This document shows, one piece after another, positions 1 to 7,013 of a DNA stretch of 54,406 nt. A program made the translations under genes and the position numbers. The number at the start of each line of letters is the position of its first letter. Positions within the stretch are counted from its first letter, which is position 1. The notes below the pieces were generated by a model that had not been told where the DNA came from, ran no database searches, and was given only the letters and a program-made list of their open reading frames with translations. Source of the DNA: an uncultured Bacilli bacterium (GTDB lineage: Bacteria > Bacillota_I > Bacilli_A > RF39 > UBA660); NCBI GenBank assembly GCA_934101225.1, contig CAKOQK010000007.1, positions 1 through 54,406 of the forward strand, written 5' to 3'.

Positions 1-39
1 ACAACAGTAGGAGCGAATATCAAAATAATAGATGAATAA
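1..39 (+). CDS. 3' end of an upstream gene (partial)
   Basis: Frame 1 reads TTVGANIKIIDE followed by TAA, ending 13 bases before the next start codon. It is the tail of a gene that begins before the window. The fragment is too short to assign a family. The tight spacing suggests it is co-transcribed with the following PH-like gene. Confidence 0.5.
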   Translation, partial: TTVGANIKIIDE

Positions 40-52
40 TAAGTGAGGAAAT

Positions 53-394
53 ATGTATAAATACACATTAAATGATAATGAAGATATCATTAAAATATTT
101 GATAATCTATATATAAAACAAGGAAGTAATGAGAAAACAACCTCAGCAATTTTAACAAACCAAAGATTATTATTTTTAGACTATATAGTTCAAAATGAAG
201 GATTAGAAGTTCTAAGAATCGCCCGTGGATCTCAAGCACTTCAATATAAAGAAGTATATTATCAAATAAACTTAAATGATATAAAGTCTCTTAATAAAAA
301 AGAATTATATGAAATAGTTCTTAGTAATAATTCAATAATCGAATTTAATGACAAAAAATTGTATGATTTAATTTTAAAACTTAAAGAAGAGTAA
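53..394 (+). CDS. Small PH-like (GRAM/bPH type) domain protein
   Basis: A 113-residue soluble protein with no signal peptide or membrane segment. The central stretch TNQRLLFLDY (about residues 36-45) resembles the strand-strand signature of bacterial pleckstrin-homology domains, in which a xTNxRLxxxD element follows the first strands. The rest is alternating short strands ending in a helix, as in that fold. The start is preceded by GTGAGG. It lies just after another gene and is closed by a terminator, so it is probably the last gene of an operon. The specific function is unknown; the PH assignment is inference from a short motif. A second PH-domain protein is encoded near 52.5 kb. Confidence 0.6.
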   Translation: MYKYTLNDNEDIIKIFDNLYIKQGSNEKTTSAILTNQRLLFLDYIVQNEGLEVLRIARGSQALQYKEVYYQINLNDIKSLNKKELYEIVLSNNSIIEFNDKKLYDLILKLKEE

Positions 395-407
395 CATCTT
401 CTTTTTT
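384..407 (+). terminator. Rho-independent terminator
   Basis: A seven-base stem AAGAAGA/TCTTCTT with loop GTAACA is followed by a run of T. It overlaps the stop codon of the preceding gene. Confidence 0.75.
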
Positions 408-544
408 CTATATTTGTTGATAAGTTATAACTATTCCACATTAAAATTTAATGTAAAATTAACGTTAATTATTTGATATTAAAATTAAATATTATCAATA
501 ACCCTAATTAATTTGCTATTATTATATTAGAAAGTGTGAGATTT

Positions 545-1609
545 ATGGAAACAAAAGAAAATAATAAAAAATTAATAATACTAATCGGAATCCTATTTGC
601 AATTGTAATTGCACTTTTAATGGTCTTAATAATTAAAACAAACAAATTAAAAAAACAACCTGAATTAGACTCAAGTACAACAACAACTACAACAGCCTCA
701 TCTACACAAATAGATGAAAAAAATCAATTTGACTTATCAAAATTAAATAATGAAGAGGTAAGATTTATCGACATTGAAGAATTAAATAAATATGAATATA
801 CAATGGAAAACAATTTATTTCAAGAAAAGAATAATGAATCATCTGCTTATAAATCAAGCGAAAACAATAAAAATAAAGTATTTGAATTTGATTATATTCC
901 TTTTTTAAAAATAGAAAATAGTAAATTATTTTGGAAAGTTAATAATAAATGGGTAACAGATTCAAATATTAAAGAAGATATAAAATATTTTAAATATGAA
1001 AATTCAGGCGACATAAGGATTTATAGTTTTATCGCAATAACAACAAATAAAATTTATATTATTGAGATTCCAGACGGAATTGATCCGGACTTAAGCGATG
1101 AATGTTTACAAGAATTTAATAAAAAATATAGCAAATTAAAATATAACGTTATTGATGCTAAAGTGGAAAGTGTGATTGAAAAATACAAACCAGTTTCATG
1201 TCATCTTTATAGTAATTTATATTTATCTATAAATAATAAAACATATCTAATTAGTAATAATAAACTAAAGTTAGCAACTGATTATTCAGAATATTTTTCT
1301 GATAATTTGATAGATTATTTAGGAACATGTGCCCTAGCCAGAGCTTCAATCAAAATTGATCAAAGTGGTTTAATACTAAATGATGATATTGATAAAACCA
1401 AAATAAATAAAGTAAAGTACTACTTAAAAAATGATAATTTTGAAATGATTATAGATTCTAATATGAATTATTATCTTAAAACTAATAATAAAGATTATTA
1501 TGGAAAGATTGATAACTTAAACTTTAATAAACATGGTAAATTATTAACTCTAACATATAATAATCAATCAATAACTCTTAAAGAAGTTTCATACAATTTA
1601 TATGATTAA
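545..1609 (+). CDS. Membrane-anchored extracellular protein, unknown function
   Basis: About 354 residues. An N-terminal transmembrane helix (about residues 11-33) is followed by a short basic stretch and a Ser/Thr-rich linker containing six threonines in a row, then an extracellular domain of about 290 residues rich in Asn, Lys, Tyr and Asp. This is the layout of a single-pass surface protein anchored by its N terminus. I recognise no family. A GTG three codons upstream (536) is in frame; I prefer the ATG at 545 because the GTGAG just before it can serve as ribosome-binding site. It stands alone between a terminator and the metK promoter. Confidence 0.7.
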   Translation: METKENNKKLIILIGILFAIVIALLMVLIIKTNKLKKQPELDSSTTTTTTASSTQIDEKNQFDLSKLNNEEVRFIDIEELNKYEYTMENNLFQEKNNESSAYKSSENNKNKVFEFDYIPFLKIENSKLFWKVNNKWVTDSNIKEDIKYFKYENSGDIRIYSFIAITTNKIYIIEIPDGIDPDLSDECLQEFNKKYSKLKYNVIDAKVESVIEKYKPVSCHLYSNLYLSINNKTYLISNNKLKLATDYSEYFSDNLIDYLGTCALARASIKIDQSGLILNDDIDKTKINKVKYYLKNDNFEMIIDSNMNYYLKTNNKDYYGKIDNLNFNKHGKLLTLTYNNQSITLKEVSYNLYD

Positions 1610-1627
1610 CAACAATTTATATGTCTA

Positions 1628-1656
1628 TTCACAAAATAACTAAAATATGATAATAT
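1628..1656 (+). promoter_or_regulatory. Sigma-A promoter of metK leader
   Basis: TTCACA (1628-1633), a 17-base spacer and TAATAT (1651-1656). It places the transcription start about 35 bases before the SAM riboswitch. Confidence 0.6.
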
Positions 1657-1697
1657 AAACATGTATTAGAAATAATACGTTAAATAAATAATATTAA

Positions 1698-1829
1698 TTT
1701 TATCAAGAATGAGGGAGAGAATTAGCTCTAAGAACTCATACCAACCTACTTAAGGCAAGGTGGTAATGCTAATATCGATGAAAGAGATTTATTACTAACT
1801 CTTTCAAGAGTTTTTTATTTTTGATAAAA
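1698..1829 (+). promoter_or_regulatory. SAM riboswitch (S-box, SAM-I like) controlling metK
   Basis: The leader carries the order of S-box elements: TATCAAGA, then a GGGAGAG...GCTCT arm enclosed by ATGAG/CTCAT, then CCAACC, a small CCT...AGG hairpin, and AAGGTGGTAATGC, close to the conserved AAGGTGCTAAT. SAM binding in this family shuts off methionine and SAM genes, which fits metK directly downstream. A terminator hairpin (1797-1822) follows, and GAAAGAG at 1780-1786 can pair with CTCTTTC at 1799-1805 as the competing antiterminator. The best partner for the P1 strand TTTTATCA (1698-1705) is TGATAAAA at 1822-1829, beyond the terminator, which is atypical. Confidence 0.75.
1797..1822 (+). terminator. 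Riboswitch attenuator terminator
   Basis: Stem AACTCT/AGAGTT with loop TTCA, then T-rich TTTTTTATTTTT. Its 5' arm is also the partner of GAAAGAG at 1780-1786, so the two structures exclude each other. Confidence 0.7.
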
Positions 1830-1846
1830 ATGAAAAGAGGTAGATT

Positions 1847-2941
1847 ATGAAAAAATATTATTTAACAAGTGAATCTGTAACGGAAGGACATCCAGATAAA
1901 ATATGTGACAAAATAAGTGATTATATTTTAGATGAGGCCTTAAAACAAGACAAAAATAGTAAAATGGCAGTAGAAGCAACAATTAAGGATGACTTAATAT
2001 TAATTTATGGAGAAGCAACCACAAATGCCAAACTTAATTACGAACAACTAGCTAAACAAGTATTAAAAGAAATTGGTTATACGGAAGAGTATAATGTAAT
2101 AGTTAAGGTAAATAAACAATCAATTGAAATTAATAATGCTGTCAATAAAGATAAAATAATGGCAGGAGATCAAGGAATCATGTTTGGATATGCAACTAAT
2201 GAAACTAAAGAATATATGCCATTGACCATTCTTTTAGCAAATAAACTTGCTAAAAGATTAACTGATGTAAGAAAGCAAGCCAAAGACTCAATATTAGAGC
2301 CAGATGGAAAAACACAGGTAACAATTGAATATGAAAATGATTTACCTAAAAGAGTTGATACAATAATCATCGCAAGTCAACATAAAGAAAATATTGATTA
2401 TGAAGAATTAAAAAATTTAATTATAGATGAGGTAATAAAACCGATAATCCCAAAAGAGTTACTAGACGAAAATACCAAAATATTAATTAATACTAGCGGT
2501 AAATTTACAATTGGCGGTTCATTTGGCGATAGCGGTACAACCGGTCGTAAAATAGTTGCAGATACTTACGGTGGAATAGGTAAAGTAGGCGGTGGTTGCT
2601 TTAGCAGTAAAGATCCATCAAAAGTAGATCGAAGTGGTGCATATTATGCTAGATACGTTGCCAAAAATATAGTTGCTCATAATTTAGCAGATAAATGTGA
2701 AATAGAGCCTGCTTATGCTATTGGGAAAGAATATCCAATATCAGTTTACATAAATACTTTTAACACTAATAAAGTACATATAGAAAAAATCTATGATTAT
2801 GTTAATAAAAACTTTAACTTCAGTGTTGATAATATCATTAAGGAATTAGATTTATTAAATCCTATCTATTACAATTTAGCAGCCTATGGTCATTTTGGAC
2901 GAACTGATTTAAACTTAACATGGGAACAAATTAAATCATAA
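1847..2941 (+). CDS. metK: S-adenosylmethionine synthetase
   Basis: Makes SAM from methionine and ATP in the cytoplasm. The hallmark motifs are present: GHPDK near residue 14, AGDQGIMFGYATNET near 105-119, GGSFGDSGTTGRK near 223 (phosphate-binding region) and KDPSKVDRS near 255. At 364 residues it is shorter than the common 380-400, consistent with a trimmed but complete version, since all catalytic blocks are there. The ribosome-binding site AAAGAGG lies at a normal distance. Transcription is controlled by the S-box leader in front of it, giving feedback by its own product. It is monocistronic, with rpmE starting from its own promoter. Confidence 0.96.
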   Translation: MKKYYLTSESVTEGHPDKICDKISDYILDEALKQDKNSKMAVEATIKDDLILIYGEATTNAKLNYEQLAKQVLKEIGYTEEYNVIVKVNKQSIEINNAVNKDKIMAGDQGIMFGYATNETKEYMPLTILLANKLAKRLTDVRKQAKDSILEPDGKTQVTIEYENDLPKRVDTIIIASQHKENIDYEELKNLIIDEVIKPIIPKELLDENTKILINTSGKFTIGGSFGDSGTTGRKIVADTYGGIGKVGGGCFSSKDPSKVDRSGAYYARYVAKNIVAHNLADKCEIEPAYAIGKEYPISVYINTFNTNKVHIEKIYDYVNKNFNFSVDNIIKELDLLNPIYYNLAAYGHFGRTDLNLTWEQIKS

Positions 2942-2967
2942 TTTAATGGACAAAGTATATTTGCCTC

Positions 2968-2995
2968 TTGCAATTTTTCAAATATATGTTATACT
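2968..2995 (+). promoter_or_regulatory. Sigma-A promoter of rpmE
   Basis: TTGCAA (2968-2973), a 16-base spacer and TATACT (2990-2995), directly after metK. Confidence 0.6.
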
Positions 2996-3016
2996 ATCGA
3001 AGTAAAACGAATTTCT

Positions 3017-3035
3017 ATGATTTAATTTAAATCAT
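3017..3035 (+). promoter_or_regulatory. Leader hairpin before rpmE (candidate L31 leader)
   Basis: A perfect eight-base inverted repeat ATGATTTA/TAAATCAT with a three-base loop sits in the short untranslated leader, 5 bases before the GAAGGAG ribosome-binding site. Ribosomal protein leaders for L31 have been described in Firmicutes, so autoregulation is plausible. The match to that class is inference; only the hairpin is seen. Confidence 0.4.
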
Positions 3036-3054
3036 GGCGGAAGGAGAATAAAAG

Positions 3055-3258
3055 ATGAAGAAAAATTTACATCCATCATTTGTAGATTGTACAGTAACTT
3101 GTGCATGTGGACATACTTTCCAAACAAAATCTAATAAACCAACACATTTTGTTGAAACATGTAGTGCATGTTCACCTGCATATAATCCAGAAATGAGCAA
3201 AACTGCTAAGAAAACTGGTACTGTAGAAAAATTCAATAAGAAATATAATTTAAATTAA
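3055..3258 (+). CDS. rpmE: 50S ribosomal protein L31 (zinc type)
   Basis: A 67-residue bL31. The N terminus MKKNLHP, the zinc ligands CAC (about 18-20) and CSAC (about 36-39), and the C-terminal VEKFNKKYNL are all typical of the zinc-containing A-type protein, which bridges the ribosomal subunits near the 5S rRNA. It has its own promoter and terminator. In zinc-limited cells this form is usually replaced by a cysteine-free paralogue, none of which is in the window. Confidence 0.96.
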   Translation: MKKNLHPSFVDCTVTCACGHTFQTKSNKPTHFVETCSACSPAYNPEMSKTAKKTGTVEKFNKKYNLN

Positions 3259-3281
3259 GTGCTAAAATAGGCACTTTTTTT
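3257..3281 (+). terminator. Rho-independent terminator after rpmE
   Basis: Stem AAGTGC/GCACTT with an eight-base loop, then a T run. Confidence 0.85.
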
Positions 3282-3361
3282 GTTAATAACATGTCAAATA
3301 TACTTCAAATTTTAAATATTTATAAATATTTGTGGTAATATAAAAATATATAGGAGGAATA

Positions 3362-3589
3362 ATGGAAAAAGAATATTATGAAAAATTATTGAATAATTCT
3401 ATAAGTTTATATACTAAAGGAACTTTAATGCAATATGGCCTAAGAGAAGATCAAGCCTTAGAAATTGTTTCTAACTTAACCGGAATTACACCTGAAAAAT
3501 TACAAGAATTAAGAGCAGAAAGAATTAATAACATAAGTGAAAGTATGAGTAAATCAAATGAAGTTCTTTCAACAATGATATCTAGATAG
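3362..3589 (+). CDS. Small conserved-looking hypothetical protein
   Basis: A 75-residue, probably all-helical cytoplasmic protein. It has a strong AGGAGG ribosome-binding site six bases from the start. The region GLREDQALEIVSNLTGITPEKL looks like two short helices split by a turn, but I recognise no family. It lies 18 bases before rpiB and is probably co-transcribed with it and the spoIID-spoIIQ run. Confidence 0.65.
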   Translation: MEKEYYEKLLNNSISLYTKGTLMQYGLREDQALEIVSNLTGITPEKLQELRAERINNISESMSKSNEVLSTMISR

Positions 3590-3607
3590 TAGAAAGGGAT
3601 AATTAAC

Positions 3608-4051
3608 ATGAAAGTAGCAATTGCAACAGACCATAATGGCGTTAATATCAAAAAAGAAATAATTAGATTTTTAAATAATCACAATATTGAAACCATTGAT
3701 TTAAGTGAACATAATTCAGCAGTCGATGATTATCCACTATATGCTTTTGAAGTAGGAAAAGTAGTATCATCTAAAGAAGCAGATTATGGAATTTTACTTT
3801 GTGGAACTGGTATTGGAATGAGTATTGCCGCTAATAAAGTTAAAGGTATTCGCTGTGCTCATGTAACAAGTAATACAGAAGCAATGCTAGCCCGTGCCCA
3901 TAACAACGCTAATATAATCGCCTTAGGAGTAAATAATCATAAAGTAAATGATTTAATTAAATGGATTGATTTATTCCTAACAACTGACTTTAAAAATGAA
4001 GAAAGACATGTAAGAAGAAATAAACAGATAATGGAGTATGAACAAAAATAA
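3608..4051 (+). CDS. rpiB: Ribose-5-phosphate isomerase B
   Basis: Interconverts ribose-5-phosphate and ribulose-5-phosphate in the pentose phosphate pathway. A 147-residue member of the RpiB/LacA/LacB family. Visible landmarks are ATDHNG at the N terminus (substrate-contacting Asp and His), the catalytic-cysteine loop LLCGTGIGMSIAANK near 63-77, and the HVRRN element near the C terminus. The conserved Cys favours RpiB over LacA. The stop codon overlaps the next start by one base. Confidence 0.93.
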   Translation: MKVAIATDHNGVNIKKEIIRFLNNHNIETIDLSEHNSAVDDYPLYAFEVGKVVSSKEADYGILLCGTGIGMSIAANKVKGIRCAHVTSNTEAMLARAHNNANIIALGVNNHKVNDLIKWIDLFLTTDFKNEERHVRRNKQIMEYEQK

Positions 4052-4245
4052 TGATTAAAACGATTATATACATAGTTTGTGTCCTATTATCCGTATTTGT
4101 TTTAAATGGAATTAATTTTAATAATTTTTTTAAAAAAAATCACATAATTGAAGCAAGATTTTTTGTTATCATCATAAGCTTAATTATGGGATATCTATTA
4201 GGAAGTTTTATAATAGAGTTTTTAAACGTAAGTAGAATTATCTAA
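4051..4245 (+). CDS. DUF1146 (YwzB-like) small membrane protein
   Basis: 64 residues with two hydrophobic helices (about 3-20 and 38-57). The LNGINFNNFFKK loop and the ARFFVIIISLIMGYLLG helix match the DUF1146 pattern. In Bacillus the homologue ywzB lies a few genes upstream of spoIID, and here the gene directly precedes spoIID, which supports the assignment. Function unknown. It overlaps rpiB by one base and ends eight bases before spoIID. Confidence 0.75.
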   Translation: MIKTIIYIVCVLLSVFVLNGINFNNFFKKNHIIEARFFVIIISLIMGYLLGSFIIEFLNVSRII

Positions 4246-4253
4246 GGAGACCT

Positions 4254-5120
4254 ATGAAAAAATTATTATTATTAATCTTATTTTTAATACCAATATTTAT
4301 AAGTAGTTTTAATAAAGCTACTTTTTTATTTTCCAATAACGAAAAAACAATAATAGTTCATTTAACTGATTTAGACTTATATCTAGATTTAAACGACTAT
4401 GTTACCGGGGTTGTTGCATCCGAAATGCCTGCATTATTTAATGAAGAAGCCTTAAAAGCCCAAGCAGTAGCAGCTAGAAGTTTTGCAACATCAAAAATAG
4501 AAAATAACTTTTTAGAATTAACATCTGGAATAAGTGATCAAGTATATAGTCCTAATTTCAAGTTAAAAGAAAAATGGAATGATGACTATAATAAATATTA
4601 TAATAAAATTTATAACTGTGTTAAATCCACTCATAATAAAGTAATAAAAAGAGATAATAAAATACTTAGAACCTACTATTTTTCTATGAGTAATGGTTAT
4701 ACCGAAAACTCTCAAACTGTCTTTAATGATACTACTTTTACAAGTGTTAAATCTCTTGAAAATGAAAATACTCCAAATTACAAATTTCAAAAAAAATTTT
4801 CTTCTTCAGACCTTAATAAACTATTAAATGTGTCCAATATTGATATTCAAAATATTGAAAGAAATGAAACAAATCACGTTAAATCTATTACTATAAATAA
4901 CAAAACATATACAGGTATTGAGTTTCGTAAATTACTAAATCTTCGTTCTACAGATTTTACCATTGAAAAACAAGATAACAACTACATTATAACCACAATA
5001 GGTTATGGCCATGGTGTTGGAATGAGTCAGTATGGTGCAAATCAAATGGCAAAAGCAGGAGCATCTTATAAAGAAATATTAAATCATTATTATGAAAATA
5101 CCGAAATATCTGAAATTTAA
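4254..5120 (+). CDS. spoIID: SpoIID-like stage II sporulation lytic transglycosylase
   Basis: 288 residues with an N-terminal signal anchor (about 1-20). The SpoIID signature is clear: DYVTGVVASEMPA (contains the catalytic Glu), LKAQAVAARSFA, YFSMSNG (here in place of SxxG) and the C-terminal GYGHGVGMSQYGA. In Bacillus, SpoIID cleaves the glycan strands of peptidoglycan with SpoIIP and SpoIIM during engulfment of the forespore. Length is a little under the Bacillus protein. The gene is followed 45 bases later by the spoIIQ-like gene, the same order as in Bacillus. Confidence 0.92.
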   Translation: MKKLLLLILFLIPIFISSFNKATFLFSNNEKTIIVHLTDLDLYLDLNDYVTGVVASEMPALFNEEALKAQAVAARSFATSKIENNFLELTSGISDQVYSPNFKLKEKWNDDYNKYYNKIYNCVKSTHNKVIKRDNKILRTYYFSMSNGYTENSQTVFNDTTFTSVKSLENENTPNYKFQKKFSSSDLNKLLNVSNIDIQNIERNETNHVKSITINNKTYTGIEFRKLLNLRSTDFTIEKQDNNYIITTIGYGHGVGMSQYGANQMAKAGASYKEILNHYYENTEISEI

Positions 5121-5165
5121 AGTATAATTTAAAATAAACTATCCAAACTTTTAATAGGAGGAAAA

Positions 5166-5807
5166 ATGAAAAAGAAATACAAATTAAAAGGATGGGTAGT
5201 TTTTTCAGTATATGTTGTATCTATAGTTACAATAATATCAAGTTTATATTTAGTAGGTAAAACCTTACAAGGAATGATTTATTCAAATGAGTCATTATCA
5301 TACGTATATCGTGGTTTAATAGATGATGCCGTACCCGTTATTAGTACTACTAAAAATAAAAAAATTATTATGCCATATCAAGATGAAACAGTTAAAATAA
5401 TAAAAAACTTCTATGATAAAGATTCAGATAATATAACTCAAGAAAATTCCTTAATATTATATGAAAACACCTATATGCCAAATACGGGTATTATGTATGG
5501 AAGTGATAACGTATTTGATGTACTTGCCGTTTTAGATGGAACAATTGAATCAGTAACAACTGACGATATCCTAGGAAATATTATTACAATAAGACACACG
5601 AATAACTTAACTACAACTTATGAAAGCCTAAATAACGTTGATGTAATTGTTGGCCAAGCTGTTAATCAAGGCGATATCATCGGTAAAAGTGGAACAAATA
5701 AAATAGATGCATCTGCTATTTCAATGATGTTATTTGAAGTAAATTTTAATGGTAACAATATTAACCCATCAAAAATCTATGACAAAGAAATAAATGAATT
5801 AGAATAA
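5166..5807 (+). CDS. SpoIIQ-like protein with inactive LytM/M23 domain
   Basis: 213 residues with one N-terminal membrane helix (about 10-32) and a C-terminal M23 fold (about 115-205) including AVLDGTIESV, GNIITIRHTNN and GQAVNQGDIIGKSGT. In an active M23 enzyme the zinc is held by a HxxxD-type motif and a HxH motif; here those sites read PNTGIMYG and SMMLFEV, so the ligands are gone. That matches Bacillus SpoIIQ, a non-enzymatic scaffold that binds SpoIIIAH across the septal space. The position after spoIID supports the identity. The stop overlaps the next start by one base. Confidence 0.82.
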   Translation: MKKKYKLKGWVVFSVYVVSIVTIISSLYLVGKTLQGMIYSNESLSYVYRGLIDDAVPVISTTKNKKIIMPYQDETVKIIKNFYDKDSDNITQENSLILYENTYMPNTGIMYGSDNVFDVLAVLDGTIESVTTDDILGNIITIRHTNNLTTTYESLNNVDVIVGQAVNQGDIIGKSGTNKIDASAISMMLFEVNFNGNNINPSKIYDKEINELE

Positions 5808-6337
5808 TGTATACACTCGAATTAACCGATAACTATATTCTAATTTTTAATCATAAAACAAATATACTTTCTAAAGAAGAAATACCATGTAACATAATTA
5901 TCAATAATAAAATATACGATTTTCTTAAATTAAATAAAATAATGTATGACATAATTAATAAATACAAAATTTTAAATTCATTATTTAAAGTAAAAATAAA
6001 TATTTTATTATTTGAAAAAAGTTCTCCAAGTGAAATATATTTAATCAAAAGTTTATTTAAAAACATATCTAATTTAACAGTTGAAATAATTCATCCAAGT
6101 ACTTATTTTGATAACAATCATCTCTTAACAAGTGGTGGAAAACTATATTATCAAGATAAAAAAGTAGATAAATTATTAAATAAAGATTATATATTAATAG
6201 GTTATAATGAGGATTATCAAAACCTAAAATCTCAAATATTAAAGAAAAACAATTGTAAAATTTTAGAATACGAAAATTCTTATAGGACAATTTTCGACAA
6301 AGTCTTATGTTTACTTTTAATAATGTTTATTTTATAA
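5807..6337 (+). CDS. Unknown protein, translationally coupled to spoIIQ-like gene
   Basis: 176 residues, very rich in Ile, Leu, Asn and Lys, ending in a hydrophobic tail (LCLLLIMFIL). Its first codon overlaps the spoIIQ stop by one base, so it is probably translated with it. I do not recognise a family with confidence. The alternation of strands in the first 90 residues (KTNILSKEEIPCNIIINNK, then KVKINILLFEKSSPSEIYLI) is faintly like the opening of an MreB/Mbl-type actin fold, which would fit a sporulation/cell-shape operon, but the ATP motifs are not visible. Treat as unknown. Confidence 0.6.
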   Translation: MYTLELTDNYILIFNHKTNILSKEEIPCNIIINNKIYDFLKLNKIMYDIINKYKILNSLFKVKINILLFEKSSPSEIYLIKSLFKNISNLTVEIIHPSTYFDNNHLLTSGGKLYYQDKKVDKLLNKDYILIGYNEDYQNLKSQILKKNNCKILEYENSYRTIFDKVLCLLLIMFIL

Positions 6338-6362
6338 TTATAATAACAAAGGAGTACCAATT

Positions 6363-6935
6363 ATGTTAGAGGATAATAAAAAAATAACTTATATATCAGT
6401 TATTTTAATCGCAACACTTTTGCTAATTACTGGTAGTTTTTTAATATTTAAATCAAGTGCTTATTTATCTCAGAAAAAAATTGTTACTACATTGCCAAAT
6501 CAAAATGTCCAAATAAGTATTATAAATGAGCCTATTGAAATAACTGAAGAGTTAAAAACTAATTTAAAAGAGCTTATTCCCAAAAATAGTTGTAATAATG
6601 AATTTTTACCAGAACAATTTAATCAAAACTTATATATTGGTCTTATTAGTAATGAAAATAATATAGAATGTTCAAATCTATTAACTTATACACAAGATTA
6701 TAAATGGTCATCTACAACAGATGAAGTAATTATGTATAGTTATGTTTTAATAACTGATGGTACAAATTATGGTAAATCGTATCAAAATTTAGTGGTATCT
6801 TTTGATAAAATAGAAAAATTAAATGAAAAAATATCTGAAAATTCTTTTATAGGTTATGGTGGTAAATATAAATTCACTTTTGCAAAAGTAAATAATGATT
6901 TTGTTTATACTTCAACAAGTTACATAAATTCTTAG
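6363..6935 (+). CDS. Membrane-anchored protein, unknown function
   Basis: 190 residues with an N-terminal transmembrane helix (about 9-31) and an extracellular domain. Two cysteines (SCNNEF and IECSNLL) could form a disulfide outside the cell. It has a ribosome-binding site (AAAGGAG) and lies 25 bases after the previous gene, closing the spoIID-spoIIQ run. No family recognised. The stop codon lies inside the terminator stem. Confidence 0.65.
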   Translation: MLEDNKKITYISVILIATLLLITGSFLIFKSSAYLSQKKIVTTLPNQNVQISIINEPIEITEELKTNLKELIPKNSCNNEFLPEQFNQNLYIGLISNENNIECSNLLTYTQDYKWSSTTDEVIMYSYVLITDGTNYGKSYQNLVVSFDKIEKLNEKISENSFIGYGGKYKFTFAKVNNDFVYTSTSYINS

Positions 6936-6953
6936 ATTTCTAAGAGTTTTTTC
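6930..6953 (+). terminator. Rho-independent terminator
   Basis: TCTTAG/CTAAGA stem, ATTT loop, then GTTTTTTC. It ends the upstream operon just before the inserted defence pair. Confidence 0.8.
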
Positions 6954-6984
6954 TTTTTCTTAAAAAAGTTATGATATAATTAAT

Positions 6985-7013
6985 TAAAGATAGATTGGAG
7001 ATAAAATATGAAA
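6985..7013 (+). repeat. 29-bp direct repeat, left copy (5' of the defence pair)
   Basis: Identical to 9580-9608. It contains the ribosome-binding site TTGGAG, the ATG, and the next codon AAA of the gene that follows. This copy starts the AAA ATPase; the other starts nifJ. See findings: it probably marks insertion of the two-gene cassette at the nifJ start. Confidence 0.85.

Noticed and set aside
1720..1780. T-box leader (AAGGTGGTAATGC resembles the AGGGTGGNACCGCG box)
   Set aside because: The rest of the T-box is missing, the S-box elements upstream fit better, and metK is a standard SAM-riboswitch gene.
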